Part shown: positions 35,201 through 49,111 of the stretch, in pieces
How the letters are laid out: each line of letters begins with the position of its first letter
Numbering within the stretch: the first letter of the stretch is position 1
Assembly (NCBI RefSeq): GCF_905220565.1
Contig: NC_059398.1
Coordinates: 9,509,177-9,573,176, forward strand
Source of the DNA: Melitaea cinxia
Taxonomy: Eukaryota; Arthropoda; Insecta; Lepidoptera; Nymphalidae
DNA length: 64,000 nucleotides
Direction: 5' to 3'
Made by a program: the position numbers and the translations under genes
The notes under the pieces: model-generated
Databases searched by the model: none
Told to the model about the DNA's origin: nothing
Seen by the model: only the letters and a program-made list of their open reading frames with translations

Positions 35201-38200
35201 TGTTCCCGTTGGTGAGTAAGGTGACCAGAGCTCCTGGCGGGATTGGGGATTGGGTCGGCAACGCGCTTGCGATGCTTCTGGTGTTGCAGACGTCTATAAG
35301 CTACGGTAATCTCAGGTGAGCCGTACGCTTGTTTGCCGACGTAGTGAAATAAAAAAAAAAAAACAAATATAGTCGGTCATCCGTGTTCGCCGGTCTAGCT
35401 AGTACATGAAGGTACCTACAAACTAAAAAATTACTTTCAGTTTGTCCCTGTTTTTAAAAATACAAACGAGTTTACTTTTAGACGTCGTCATAAAAGTGAA
35501 ATTGTACAAAAGAGTTTAGAAAATTATTTTATGAAATATGAATACTTTATATATGACTGAAACTAAAAGATTATTTCAATTATTACAGTCATTTGTCAGA
35601 TGACATTCAATTCATATTTAAACAGTCATAGTTAAGACACAGATTAGATACTCAGATATTAATAACTTAGTCATCAGTCTATTAGATATTTCCATTTAGT
35701 CGACACGAATAAAATCCATTCATAAAAAAGTACTTGGTAGTGTACCTTGCTTTAGTGCTGGGAAATGCATTTGCGCACTAGCTCTGCCACCCGGAGGCGA
35801 CGGGGATGTTGGGGCTCTCGGCGCGGTCAGAAGGCGCACGGACTACCCACTAAAACCGAGCGGTGCTCTGATCGTTATTGTGGGTTGCCGTGGGATCACT
35901 AACGCATGCAACCGTGACGACCCGACTGTAGGCCCTGTGCACGCCGCTTTCGTTTATAGAGCGCATACGGGCACTGAGAGCGCTCTATCGTCCTCGTGGA
36001 AGTCTGTTGCGGAGGGTGAAGAAGTTCTCTCCGTCTTCTTCCCGCCAGTGTCCTCCTGTGTAGCGTATAAGCGTGAGCATCCGCTTCGTGCTCACGCTCT
36101 GCAGTCTCCTTCAGCACCATGACCTCTTCACAGAAGGAGGCCACGACCGACTAGCCCCTCTCGCTGCCGAATACGGAGCGGATGACGCTCGACAAAGAGA
36201 GGTCTCCGCCTACAATGGCCACCAGGGCCTAATGCTGGGGTCTCTAAGTAGCGCATTCCTCTAGAGTGTGGTGAGCCAAAATCATGGCAAGTAGGGCTAG
36301 CTTCCCCTCCATGCAATTTGATACAGGTACCTAAGCATCTGCGACCGGTACTAACCTGCGTGAACTGAAGGGTCAGCAACCCGTGCGGCCTTTTTACCCA
36401 GCGACTAAAATGGGGATGTACAACGTCCACCGACGCTGAGCCCGCCGCTGGGGACTCCAAGTCATCCTTGTACCAGTTCATCAGGGCTCTCTAAGCCTGA
36501 ACCCTGATATTCCGCATTCGGTCCGCACTTGGGATTAGCCCTTTAGGTCGGAGACTCGATCGGTACTTGTATACTTCCGCGAGCACCACTGCTTGGAATT
36601 CCAAGGGCGAATCACTCGCAAGAAGCGTCGCCGCCGTTCACGACACTGTAAGGTATCCCCGTATGACACTTACCACTATGACTCCTTGGTCTCCTTAAGA
36701 GGGTCTTGTTCTGAGCAGAGAGAGCGTCAGCGAACACGGGAGCACCGTACAGTGCCATGCTGCGCACGATGCCGTCATAAAGTCGTCGGCACGGCGAACC
36801 CGGTCCAACTACGTTGGGCCAACAGTAACGTTCTACAAGGATCTCACCACAGAGCATAGACCTTTTTTCCTGTACATAAAAGGGTCGAAACTTAATTTCA
36901 CCACGATTATTTACTGTGGATGGCGGATACGTCTCACCTACGAATTATCAGAAAAAAGTAATGTAGAGATATTCAATTAAAATTTTTAGTTATTGCAGAT
37001 GTTATTTGATTGGAAAATTCTTTACCCTATTTCATGAGCCTTTGCGGAAAGTCTTCCTCGTGTAATTAATTAATCAATCATCTCATATCTTTTTTTTTAG
37101 AAAATGATTTACTATAAATAAACTCAACCTATTTTAAAATTGCAAATTCATATTGTGAACCTCAAGTGATCTTTTGAAATTAATCACTAGTATTTTTTAC
37201 TAAATTTCTTTTTAGCGCTACCTTTCCTTGTCAAAAACTATCTACTTTATCTGTATTTGGGTAAATACATGTACCCTCGAATCTAACAAATATGTTATGT
37301 GACTAGATAGTTACATAAGTGTTATCTAAAAATAACCAAAAAAACTTCATATTTTATTTAAAGTTACTGTTATATTTACTTGTTATTACGTAATGGAAAA
37401 CAAATAGTAATCACCAAAAAATAATAAAAACTCGAAACGAAATTATTTTTATGTAACTTAATAACTGACCCAGACTTCTTTCGAACTGTTAAAAGAATGA
37501 AGTTTAAATAGTCGTTATAGTTAGGTATTTTTTTTAAATTTCTGCACATTTTCTTTATTTCTAGATGACGCGTTGGCGCAACGGTCACAGCACTGGTTTG
37601 TGGCTGTTGCGCTGGCGGTTTTGGGTTCGATCCCTGCATATGACAAACATTTGTATTGGCCATACAGATGTTTGCCATGGTCTCGGTGTTTGTGCAGTTC
37701 TTGTGGGTCTCTACGCCGGGCCTTGCACATTAAGCCGTCGGTCTCGGTTGTTATCACTTATCATATACACCTGATAGCGATCATTACTTATAGTAGGGAA
37801 TGTATCCAGCAACCCGCATTGGAGCAACGTTGTGGATTTAAGCTCTGATCCTTCTCCTACATGTGGAAAGAGGCCTATACCCAGCAGTGGGATACTCAGA
37901 AATAAATAGATAAACAAGCGGTAATTATCTATACTCTATAAAAATTGAAGTTTCTGTTTGTAATATTAAAATAACCGCTTTTTACTAAATTAATATGTAT
38001 ATATATACACGTTACATATACCAAAATAACATTTTTTATAATTTTTGTCTGTCTGTCTGTCTGTTTGTTGCGGCTAATCTCTGAAACGGCTGGAGTGATT
38101 TTGACGAGACTTTCACTAGCAGATAGCTGATAAGGAGTAATTTAGGCTACATTTATTTTAGATTTTGTTTAATTTTATAATTGCGAACTAAGCAATAACT

Positions 38201-40305
38201 ATTTTGTTAAATTCTACGCGGACGAAGTCGCGGGCACAGCTAGTGATTAAATAAAAATGACAACAAATACAAGATAATTTATCTGATTTTTAAATTATCA
38301 ATAGTAATTTAATAATACAAGATGATGTTGAAATTTGGAATTAGTAACGAATATTTGTGCCGTTTAGTCGTTTTAGCTTTTTCTGCTGCGGCTCCCGCTT
38401 TTAAGGCTGTTTCCCTGACATGAGATGGAACAAGTGTATCCACGCAGGTTGCGTCCCACAAAAACGCCCGTCCCCTTTCCCAGGGAACCAACGTAAATTC
38501 ATCAGGTCTCTTGCCATCATTGCGATTAATTCCAGTAGGCTCGATAAGAGTAGGAACGTCGATAGTGGCAAGAGCTCTTTTTATTTAGGGAACCGTGGCG
38601 GGAAAACCTACCTGAACTCTTGTTACGGGAAAGGCCGGGTAGTCCGAAAGTTTTCCACACGGACATCTGTGTTCAAAGCACAGTGGAGGTCCCAACCGGA
38701 GATCGAGAGCAATTCTAAAACTTTCATTGTCTAAAAGTGCCCCAAGATTTTTTGACGGCATTGCGTGTAACCAGTGACCTGACTCTTTATATGACACAGC
38801 TAAAAGTCTGGCACGGTTTTTGTCACTTGTAAGATTTTGCGTCAAACTTATATGAGTATTGTGAACTATTGGCATATATATCCTAAAGTTTTTGTTTTGT
38901 AACGTCCTTCGGGATATCACCATTAGGACACATTAACTTCCAGTTAATAACTTAAGTTTATTAATAGAAATACTACAATATACACATTACACAATTGTAA
39001 AAATATACTAACTAGTCCTAGTAGTCCTTAGTCTTTTTTTTTATTACATTTTTAACAAGATTTTTATCAATCTAATATCTAGAAAGGAATTGGATATGTA
39101 AAATTTCTATAACTAAATTTCTTCTAGAAATATTTTACTACTATTATTGTATAATAATGAAAATAAAAAACCGTAGAGTTTTTATTACATACGTTGTTTT
39201 ATGCATAAAATTGTACACACGGTCATATAAGTAAATAATAAAAACAAAGAATACATCCAGACTTGGCGAAACTCGAAATGACAAGCTTGGACCATAAAGC
39301 AGGTTTCAACCGCGCCGGTGCCAGCTGCGAAAACGGCCTACTGTAATATTTTAAAATTAATTATGTAGGTAAATATTATTTTAATTCCATACTATAAATA
39401 ATATCTAATATCCATATTGCCTTGCTTAGGCAAAAGGCAGTAAACATTTTACTTTTGTCTGAGCATGGCAGTATGGGTATTAGGTTTTTTACTGTAGTAC
39501 CTTCAATTACCGCTGTTGTAACATTTTACGTCATCACACTTTTTTTTATTGGTACGCTTATAAAATATCATAAAATCTATATCATTATTATTGTAGGTAC
39601 TCTTAATTTAGTTTAAATAAGACCAAACCTTTGAATTAAATGTTCTCAAATTTCATTTTCAGTCCCTTACTGACGGCACTTGGCAACATACATCATTACA
39701 CTTTTTACCCCTTAATCACACAAATAATAAATTCAAAGAAAACCAAGATATATGAATACGAGTCGAAGTCTTCTGTAAAGTGACACTTCACGCCACACAC
39801 GTTCTCTTGAGATATCAAATGATTGTGATTTCTTCATGTGTCATTGTTAGGGTCGATCCACAATTGAGGCAGTGTGTAGCAACAAATCAATGATGACATC
39901 ACAATGCAATGAAAATTTATAGTCGTGTAAATTACTACCTGCTAATTTAATCATCTTCACTTCAGCCTATCGCAGTCCACTACTGAACATAGGGCTCCAC
40001 AAGTTCGCGCCAAAAATGGCATGAACTCATGACTATGTGTTGCCCATAGTCACCACGCTGGGCAGGCGGGTACGATGATACTGAATTTGATAAAAGATGA
40101 ACTATATTAGACAAATAAATTGGCAATTAGCGCAGGGCTTCAGTGCCATATCAGTTGTATTTAGCATATTACATTAGGTACATGAAATATTTTAATTAGA
40201 TAGAACACGTACTTTAATACTTATGCACTAGGCGACTAAGTATGAATCGTTTAGTGTATCGTTCAGGGGCCGCAATCCGCAATATTATATATATATATAA
40301 AACAT

Positions 40306-40339
<34 letters not shown>

Positions 40340-43300
40340 TAATACACTTTATTGTACACCAAAATAGAAATAATACATAATTAAATATCAGATTGATTTT
40401 AACAAAGTATCATAAGGTACGCTAATCGCTTACCAGATGGGTGAGCTGTAAGATTGTTTACCGACCTTCCAACTATAAAATAAAACACTATATTAATCCT
40501 TATCAGAATACCGTGATACTATCCAAAGTGGAATATTTTTAAACATTCTATTTAAATATATACAAATAAATAAAATTGGAGTTTCTGTTTGTAATATACC
40601 GCATATAATAATAATAACCGCTTTTTACTAATTGCATAAATATGTATGTATACACGGTAATATACTGTCTGTCTGTTTGTTCCGGCTAAACTATGAAACG
40701 GCTGGACCGATTTTGACGGGACTTTCACTGGTAGAAAGCTGATAAAACAAGGAGTAAGTTAATCTACTAGAAATTTATTTATTTTATATCTGCGAACTGA
40801 ACACTAACTTTTTTGTCAAATTCCACGCGGACGTAATCGCGGGCACAGCTAATATATAAAATTCTCGTGTCACAATGATAGTTATCAAACTCCTCCGAAA
40901 CGGCTAAAATTTTGTGCGCATATCGGGGAAGTCTGAGAATCGGCAAACATCTATTTTTAATACTCCTAACTTATAGGGGCTTAATGAGGTTAATAACATA
41001 TATTGCAAAACAACGCTTGCGGAGTCAGCTAGTTATTTTATAAATATTCCATAAAAAACTTTGGTTTTGAGTTTCAAAACTACCAGGAGATAATATAGCG
41101 TTGACTTTTGAAAGGTATCTCAATATATCTGATATACCGTTTTTAATGCGTCCAAAGTCAGGGCCAATAGCTACAGTATAGTATATCCAAAACATGCAAA
41201 TGCTATTTATAAAAAATTTTATCAAGAAAAGACGTCACATGTTAAAAGCGGTCATCATAAATAAATAAATAACTAATGTTGTCTATAATTACTTTCCGAT
41301 GAATGTAATAGCTTTGTTTATGTATAAAACGCTTAAGTAATATTTTTTCGTATCAATGTTTATTTAAAAATTATTAAAAGTATGTAGCAGTTCTCATATA
41401 TAAAGAAATGAAAAAAAAATAGATTAATATACTTAATTATTACACGAATGTTAATTTTTTTTATTATAATATTAAAATTTAACTAAGGTAGACCTGGCTA
41501 TTAAAAAACATCACGCTATAAATACAAGGTATCAAATATTAAACTGTTTTTTTATTCGTCTTAGCCTGTAATATCCCACTGCTGGGCATAGGCTTCTTTC
41601 CCCATGTAGGAGATCAAGGATCAGAGCTTCATCCACCACGCTATTTTATTATCCACTACGCTAAGCGCTCTGTAATGTAATGTAATTCAATGTAGCGTAA
41701 GTGACACATACTAGAGGAATATGTCAAATGCAAAATGTCCATATTGATAATGTCGTAAGATTTATGCACTATCTTATCAAGTAACGTGATTAATGTAATT
41801 TGGATGATTTAGCGAATCAGAGCCAAATAAAGAATGGTAATAATAGTACACGACAATAAATGTCACATGTTGAGCTTTAGAATGATTTATTAATGGCTAT
41901 GCTCAGCTTCGTTAAGCCGATTAACTGTCTTAAACATATATACACACTAATTAAGTTAATCTCTCTCTTATTTTTTTTCAAACGCCTCCTAAACCGTTCA
42001 TAAAAAAATGTCCTTAAAGGTTTTGATTGATAACTTTAAAACAGACAAAAATGTACTTAAAGATTCATTTATCAGACGAATTTTGTTATATTAGTAAGTA
42101 GAATTTGCATTTACAATCGCAAACTTAAACGTACCCAAACAAAATAAATAAATTCCGAAAATTTTATATACTTAGCCAAATCTGTTTCTAAAGTTAACCC
42201 TACTTAGATTGAAGCTAGCGTAGCGCTAACTGTACGTAAAATAAAATTTTATACCAGTTAAAATATAGTTCAGAAATATACCGCGAAAGCAATTGTGAAT
42301 GTTGCTTTGGGCGCTACATTTAAATTTCTTATTACAATGTTAATTGTTAAAAAAAACACATTTTGAAACACAGTAAAACTTCAACAGAGACACAGGATGA
42401 CTGAATTCTTAAAATTTAAAAAAAAAACTACTAGGTATTATTACTTAAGCAACATTTTAACCTAGCCTAGTTTTTTTATAAAGATTAAACTATAACTGTA
42501 AAGGCCAAATAGTTTGTAGTTTGCATATTCTTATCTTGAATGTTCATAATTATATAAATACAAGAAGTACCTATGCACTTATGTTTTATGAGTTGTCGCT
42601 CGTATCGTTGTGAGTTTTATTCATGACATCTTAGATCAAATAATCAAGAATATTAAGTTTAAAAAAAAATTGCATGCGTACAAAGTACACATGTCAGAAG
42701 TGAAACTTCAAAAACCAGCAAAATATAGGGTGATTTTTTTTTTCTACAATTTTTCTCCCTATCACAAGCTGCAAACATTATTAATGCGTGCTCTACCTTT
42801 TGGTTTCATGTATAATTTATTCTTATAATATGAACCAGACTGTCGTAAATGTTAATGTTCACCTAATTAAAACACTAGAATAATTTAAGGAAAAATTTTT
42901 ATATTAATAATGTGGATGTATGTATTATAGATTGAGACTCGCGATTTCTGACGTTAATAACAACCATACAAAAAAATAGCTATATCTAAATACATAAAAA
43001 TGAATCACTAAATGTGTTCCTACGCGCTAAACTTGAGAGCGGCAAGAATCTATTCTAGACTATTTTTTGAGTTTTTTAAAAGATCTTATTTAATCTCACG
43101 CGTTTGGCATTTCGCAAGACAAGACAACGTATGTCGAGTCATCTAATACAATAATCTTCTCTTATATATTAATACGTTTAGCAAAAAATTTGTATCCCTT
43201 TTTACGAAAATTGCGCCGACGGGGGAGTACGAATTTTCGCACACATATTGTTTATATAGAGAAGGAGTTCAAAATGCTTATTTTTTCTTTAAATTTTGCA

Positions 43301-46300
43301 TAAAAAATCATTATATCAATAAAAAAAAACATTATACACACTACCATGTATTTGGGACACGTGTGTGTGTGCATATATATCTACTCTTTTGTTTATAATT
43401 ATAGAAATATAGTTTTTGACAACAGAACCTTAATAATGTTGAAACTTATAATTTAAATTAATAACGGTCGAATGTCGACCACGGGACAACCACTTATATA
43501 TAAATAACGGCAAACCTTGCAAAACATAACCAACCATACTATGTTTAAAGAAATGTGTGAAATTCTATACTACTTACGAACAGAAAATAAAATGTGTTAT
43601 ATATAGTAAAAACACAGAAGAATGCTAACTTTTGATATAAGATTTTTTTTAAATATTAGATTGATTCTATTAGAAAATAAAAAGAAAAGGAATGCATTGT
43701 AAAAGCGGACAATAGATTGGAAAGCATCGCACTTTTTTTTTTTATTATTTATTGACAGGTGTCTTCAACACTCATAGGAACATACATAGGTCGTACTATT
43801 ACTATTTTCTTTATATGTATTCATATATACTAGCTGACCTGGAGAACTTTGTACCGCCATTTCTTTTTTGCTATAAAAAATTCGCGGTCATTCATTGAAT
43901 AAAATATATTATATTTCATGTTGGAAAAAGTTACACATCTGTGCAAAACGGCATAAAATTGGGTATATATATTCGTCAATGCCATAATCTTCGTTTAAAT
44001 GACTTTTACAAATTTCTTCTTCTTCTTCTTTTACTTTGGCTTCCTGAACATTTTCTTCTTAATCGTGCGAAGCGTCGACTTCTTGTTCTCTTAACAGATT
44101 TTTTATTTATTTATTGAGAGCTGGATTCAAGTCCTTCCTCCTCCTCTTAACAGAATTACCTCAGTGCTGCCAGCCTTCCGACAGTGTTTCCAATCTCAGG
44201 ACGCCGTACCAAACTTCTTTTTTCATTCATGTCTCCGACACGGTCATTCTACATTACAAAGGCCCTAGGGTGTTCATTCTGTAACACGAAAAGATAAATG
44301 GCACAATATGTATCTAAGGATAGATATTTATCTAAGGATAGATTTAAAACTTTAGACTCGAAAATCATAGCCACTGCCTCTTACAGCTGCTCTACACCCA
44401 TAACGTTAAATTAGGTACTTGAAAAACTAAATAGGGAAAAGTCGTTAATATTATACTTATATATTCTTAATTCTTGCCATAACATAGTAATATTGTTAAC
44501 TTTAATAATATCAACTAATCGTTGGGACTATTATATAACTACTAGCAATAGTATTGCTGCAATATCCGTGCAAATAATTCGCACTAAATCTATATAAATA
44601 AAAATGAATGTTGCTAAGCGCCAAACTCGACAATGGCTCGACCAATTCGGCTAATTTACTTTTTTTGAATGTTCCTTGAGGCCCAAGGAAGGTTATAATA
44701 GTCAAGAAAAAAAAAATTACTATTAACTTTTGACAGAACGAAGTCTGTACGGTCTTATACACAGGTTGGGAAACTACAATGGTACTGTTAATGGTAACGC
44801 TAATGGTGGGTGTTACGTCAGCTTAATGGTTAAAAACCGCCAGAGGTATGAGTGACATGACGATCGCTTAGTTGTGCTGTGCAACGAAGACAAAATAGGA
44901 TTCTGTCTCTTTTTCTATCAAACGTCACGCATGTATGTTTTAAAATATAACCTATTACAAAAGTCAGTCAATATAACCAATACAATGAAACCTCACTCAA
45001 TATAACCAATTACAGTGAAGAACGTCACTCAATATCTCGTCACTAATCACAATGAAGGTCGCCGCCGCACCACGTGACCGCACTGAGCGATAGTAGTGAC
45101 GTACAGTGGCGCTGAAGCGAACGAAAAGTTATGACATTATCGTACTAATCTCTCACCATTAAAATTGGGCTTAGTGTTCTGACCTGTGTGTAAGACCGTG
45201 CTAGTAAGTAAAAAATTTACCGACCGTCAATTATATTGACTTTTAATGACTAAAAAGTAGTTAATAAAAAACAAAAGCAATCATATTTTTTTTAGTTGTG
45301 GATGGCGGCAGAGCAAGCAATTATCTATAAAATGATATATAATTAATGTGCAGTAATTATGACGTATTTTCAAAAAGGGAGGCAAACATCTTAACCTGAA
45401 CTTATTAATATATAATTATGATTCACAATTGAATGAAACCGGAATATATTATCATAGATGAATCATGAAACACCTATCGAATAGACATCATAAGTGGTCG
45501 TAAAATTATAATCATTTCGCTACACCTTAAACGTAGATGACAAATCGGTTGGACTATTGATAAAAAAACAAACAATTACGTATTAAAAGTTACTTCCACG
45601 TTTATTATTAAAAACGCCATGTGATAAGATTAAACAACGATACAACAATACAAATCGTCCAATTTATAAGACATATTGTACATAAATTTTATAATTGATA
45701 AAAAGTTATGTTCTATTCAGTAAATTCTTTTAAACTGACAGACAAAACAGTGGTTACGGCAATGAAGAATTTAGCCACTCCCTCTCTTCCCGTGGGTGTC
45801 GTAAGAGGCGACTAAGGGATAGCACAGTTCCACAACCACCTTGAAACTCAAAAAGCCGACCGATGGCGGGATAACCATCGAACTGCTGAATCGGCTTTGA
45901 ACACGGACAGCAACGTCTTCGATGCGACAAAGCCAGCCCTGCGGTCGCCAACCCGCGTACCCAGCGTGGTAATAAAGGCAACACACATGAGTTCACGTCG
46001 TTTTTGTCGCGAACTTGTGGAGGCCTATGTCCAGCAGTGGACTGTGACAGGCTAAAGTAATAATGATGATGAGCGATGATAGACAAAACACAGCATCGAC
46101 CGCTAGCACTGGAATGTCGTGACTTGTCGAGGTGCAGTAGAGGAATATGTACTATAAGAATCTCATATTAAATTAATAATTATGCCTCGCGATATCAGTC
46201 AATACCCACGTACCGAGTTTAATTAATATCAGTTCAATTTCTTTTTGCGTGAAAAATTAACAAACATTCATCAATCCATCCTCAGAAACTTTCGCATTTA

Positions 46301-49043
46301 TAGTATTGGTAAGATAGTAGTAATCATTGTATTACAACTTCTTCTTAGTCGGACACTCTTGTCAGAGTGGTCGTAGTTGCGCTGACGAGGTACATGGTGG
46401 GATGTTGGGTGGGTCGATAACATTACCGAGGGTTGTTCTCCTGGCGATGCGCTTCCATTTTGGTCTGTTAGAGGCGTCGCGAGTACACTGGACCATGGAA
46501 GACTCGGGACTCAAACCATCAGGATCCAGGTACTATCCCCCTGTGGCTCGCCTCCTCCGCTGGTTAGTCCATACCGACAACTGTTCTCGCCGAATATACC
46601 ACCGTTGAGGTCTTCACCCGTAACTCTGGGCAAGGGATCTGCATTATACCCCGCAATATCTATCTACACCCTTCAGCTTATTGAAGTGCCCAAGCCCGCG
46701 ACGTGGGCGCGACAAACAGGACTTGCCCAAGTGAAGAGTAGAGAAGATGACTCTACTCTCCCGGAGGCCGGGTTAATGGACGTGTGTGTGTATTCTAACA
46801 TAAAAAAAATTGTATGTCATTTTTTAAAGACATTTTGTGCATTTTTGACGTAAAGCTTCTTTACACGCTTGACTTGGGGAGTAAGCTGGTGAATGCGTGA
46901 CGAGAGCATTACGAAAAGTGTGATTGTATTAGGTGAACGGAAGTTGAGAGGGAGATATAATTTAGTGAAGATAGAAGGTGTAGGCTGGATGAGGATTGCG
47001 GAAAACCGGGATGACTGGCGCGAACTTGGGGAAGCCTATGTCCAGCAGTGGACTGTAATAGGCTGAACTGACTGACTGACTGAGAAAGAGAGAGAGAGTT
47101 GCTTTTCTTATATCACTGTAGGAGCTAAAGCAGTTTTACTTCAGTCTTGTGGTCTAAAGCAGACTCGTTTTTTTCGTACCAAAAGAAAAAAACGGAACCC
47201 TTATAGGATCACTTTTTTGTCCGTCTGTCTGTCAAGACCCATTTTCTCAGGAAAGGGTGGAGGCATCAAGCTGACATTTATATCAAATAGGTACTCAAGT
47301 CTACTGTCCCTTAGAGCTGTGAAAAAAATCAAACTTCTAAGCCAACGAAGTCAAAAGATACAGCGTTTATGCTGCAAATTTTCGACACTCGCATGGGAAT
47401 CAAAATCTACAGGCTACTTCCCGTGAACTCAGAATGTTGAAATTTGATATGAAGCAACATTTTATTGTACAGATAAAGTGAAAATTCCGAAAAGCATAAA
47501 TTTTTAGTAACATCATTTAATGAAAATATTTTTAATAATTTTGTTTTTACGGAACCCTCGGTGCGCGAGGATGACTCGCACTTGGCCGGGTTTTTTATTT
47601 ACTTGTGGATAATATGTATTACTTTTGACGTTTATACGTTCCTAAATTTAGTGATATTTAATAATACACTGATTACGTTTCGTAACTTTTACTTTAGTCA
47701 TATAGTCTAAAACGCACTCGGTTTTTTTTTTTATAAATATATTTTACTTGCAATTAGTCAATTTTACATATATCAGTCTGTTAGATAGAACGCCGACAAC
47801 AACTTATGGTTTACCTTACGACAGGTACCGTTGTATAATTGCTAAATACAAATACCTAATTTATCGACTTGGTTGATGACTGGGTTAATTACGACAATTC
47901 CCCTAGGTCAACTTATTGATATCAAGGGCATTGACGATGGCCAATTTTAATAATAAGCCCGTACACCTCTTAAGCATTAGTTAACATCTAATCGTTTACT
48001 ATATAAAAACATATAATATAGTTTAAGCATCATGTAGTATATTATAATATATTATATATATTTTGATTACTATTCTAATTCATCAGTTCTCATATACAGA
48101 CATATTCTTGACTTACACGACCAATTCTTACAGATTTATAGGTTCATACCTGTACGTTAATTTTCATTTATGTCGCCCTTAATGTATTGACAAAAAACAG
48201 CTCTTATATGTGTCCTTACTATAGAAAATATGGCTTTAATGTTTAAAATATTTACATAATATGTGCACTTGCCATATAAACTATTATGTAATAACTTATT
48301 TTTCTATTATTACAGGAGTGTTTCTGATACCCTACTTTATAATACTCTTAGTATGTGGCGTACCAATGCTTTTTATGGAACTTGCTATTGGACAGTACAC
48401 CGCTCACGGCCCCATTGGGGCGCTCTCACAAATATGTCCATTATTTAAAGGTAAAGTTTTAATGACATAATATAACATTTATTAAGCCCAAAGCAATAGT
48501 ATACAGGTAAAGTGGCGTATCGAGAGGAGGGGCGCCAAATGGTCCGTAAATCTAAAATTTGCTGGACATATTATATGGTTTTCGAATAAGGGGGGAGCTA
48601 AAAAGGGCACGAGTCAAGCTCGCTACGTCACTGTACAGGTAGTACGAGTAAATAGTAGGGTTGTTGCGAATTTTCGCGGTATTGCGGATTTTTGCAGATG
48701 CGGATTTGTAGCAAAAATTGATGAAAAGAAACAACGTATAGTTCATTACAGGCACCTACTGGTATCAAGATCCCGTTATATATCTCTTATTTTTGATCGG
48801 CAAGATTACTTTTGTTAATGTATTAGTACTTTTTTCTGTTCTTATCCAAACTATTTACGCTGTTGATGCATATTTTAAAGTAAATGTGATTAAAAAGTTA
48901 ATAAAAATATCGCCACCACAAATGGTACATATCTAGAAGTATTTTGAATTCAGTACAAAAAAAAAGACTGGTAAAGTCCGAATGTAAATATTTTATAAAT
49001 GTATACTAGCGAATGGGAATTGGAAATGCGAAATGGCGAATGC

Positions 49044-49111
<68 letters not shown>

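Noticed and set aside
35880..36264. Overlapping ORFs of 60-81 codons on the plus strand
   Set aside because: They are shadows of the GC-rich R1-type remnant read on the minus strand.
41025..41225. 66-codon minus-strand ORF with a hydrophobic start
   Set aside because: No family feature, no splice sites and no second piece found, so it cannot be supported as a gene or exon.
42610..42828. 72-codon plus-strand ORF
   Set aside because: Low-complexity Lys/Phe-rich translation of AT-rich DNA; part of it is shared with a dispersed repeat.
46327..46853. Two plus-strand ORFs of 93 and 82 codons
   Set aside because: They have no recognised domains and are explained by the low stop density of the GC-rich island.
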